Below the pieces are notes generated by a model. The model was not told the origin of the DNA, did not search any database, and saw nothing but the letters and a program-made list of their open reading frames with translations. Shown in pieces: positions 63,695 to 64,000 of a DNA stretch of 64,000 nucleotides; the first letter of the stretch is position 1; every line of letters begins with the position of its first letter. The DNA is from Sphingobacterium daejeonense. GTDB lineage: Bacteria; Bacteroidota; Bacteroidia; Sphingobacteriales; Sphingobacteriaceae. Location: NCBI RefSeq assembly GCF_901472535.1, contig NZ_LR590470.1:2790001-2854000 (forward strand), in the 5' to 3' direction. A program made the translations under genes and the position numbers.

Positions 63695-64000
63695 CTAGTT
63701 ATTAATCTGTTGCGCTTGTTGCCCTACCGCACGTTCGCCAACAATCTTGATTTTATCCAATTCCGTAGTCAACTGTTTTAATTCGTCTGATTTGAATTGA
63801 TAAGCCGCTGAATCAAAATTTTCTTGGAGATGAGCCCATTTTGTGGTACCTGGAATGGGAACAATAAATTGTTTTTGAGCGAGCAGCCATGCCAAGGCAA
63901 CTTGTGCTACGGTCAATCCTCTATGGTCGCCAAATTCCTTCAAGATATCAATCAATGGCCAATTGGCTATAATAGCATCTTTTTGATACCTAGGCAGAGC
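63695..64000 (-). CDS. Aldo/keto reductase, C-terminal part (cut by window edge)
   Basis: The minus-strand frame is open from the window end to a stop at 63695, giving 101 residues. They match the C-terminus of aldo/keto reductases: LPRYQKDAIIANWPLIDILK, LTVAQVALAWLLAQKQFIVP and IPGTTKWAHLQENF, the last two being the NADP-binding end of the barrel. The catalytic Tyr and the rest of the barrel lie right of the window. It is probably of the YhdN/Tas-type that reduces aldehydes. Confidence 0.88.
   Translation of the reverse strand, partial: ALPRYQKDAIIANWPLIDILKEFGDHRGLTVAQVALAWLLAQKQFIVPIPGTTKWAHLQENFDSAAYQFKSDELKQLTTELDKIKIVGERAVGQQAQQINN

Overview
The window reads as a chromosome segment of a Bacteroidota bacterium of the Sphingobacteriaceae type (Sphingobacterium/Pedobacter-like). 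Signs: AT-rich DNA, genes without clear Shine-Dalgarno sites, a Bacteroidota-type promoter (TTG-N19-TAnnTTnG) upstream of one gene, a type III glutamine synthetase, a DUF3078 protein, PepSY-like secreted proteins behind a two-component system, and a Wza/Wzc polysaccharide export pair. No tRNA, rRNA, transposase, phage gene or CRISPR array was seen.

Layout. (a) 1-4050, plus strand: two Gfo/Idh/MocA proteins (one cut by the window edge), an ECF sigma factor, a decayed alpha/beta hydrolase, a second (frameshifted) ECF sigma factor and a four-helix membrane protein. (b) 4121-34208, minus strand: a 30 kb exopolysaccharide/capsule locus. Read 5' to 3' it holds a small HAD hydrolase, a WecA-like initiating phosphosugar transferase, an epimerase/reductase, a Wzx flippase, a WbsX protein, an aminotransferase, NeuD-like acetyltransferase and WbqC trio (amino-sugar N-acylation), about ten glycosyltransferases, two O-acyltransferases, a serine acetyltransferase-like protein and a Wzy-like polymerase. 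It ends in a compact block of S26-like peptidase, PqqD, nucleotidyltransferase, ABC exporter and HprK-like kinase, directly followed by Wza and the BY-kinase Wzc. That block looks like a poorly understood peptide or cell-surface modification system tied to polysaccharide export and is the best candidate for new biology. (c) 34600-39399: a DUF3078 protein, pyruvate oxidase PoxB, repeats, an AarF/UbiB kinase. (d) 39457-44061: suppressor-of-fused, LRR-DUF1963, HEAT-like and ankyrin proteins, all types seen among toxin-immunity genes. (e) 44415-56191: YceI, DinB-like, class IV aminotransferase, RluD, a PLP deaminase, a surface-antigen-like outer membrane protein, a TonB receptor, a two-component system with two PepSY-like proteins, and a SIMPL protein. 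(f) 56290-61476: S9 peptidase and GlnN. (g) 61535-63100: 1.6 kb without genes, packed with hairpins and phased repeats. (h) 63104-64000: a monooxygenase-like protein and a partial aldo/keto reductase.

Two general points. First, about 18 genes are broken by roughly 30 one-base shifts; nearly every junction I could resolve sits in a homopolymer, and conserved genes such as rluD are hit, so most are probably sequence errors, not decay. I give the reconstructed gene span, use type CDS for one lesion and pseudogene for two or more, and name the lesion. Second, the intergenic DNA carries several distinct repeat families (GNRA-loop hairpins, 60 bp and 73 bp tandem repeats, 7 bp and 11 bp phased arrays, 3-nt-loop palindromes, a 28 bp-stem palindrome).
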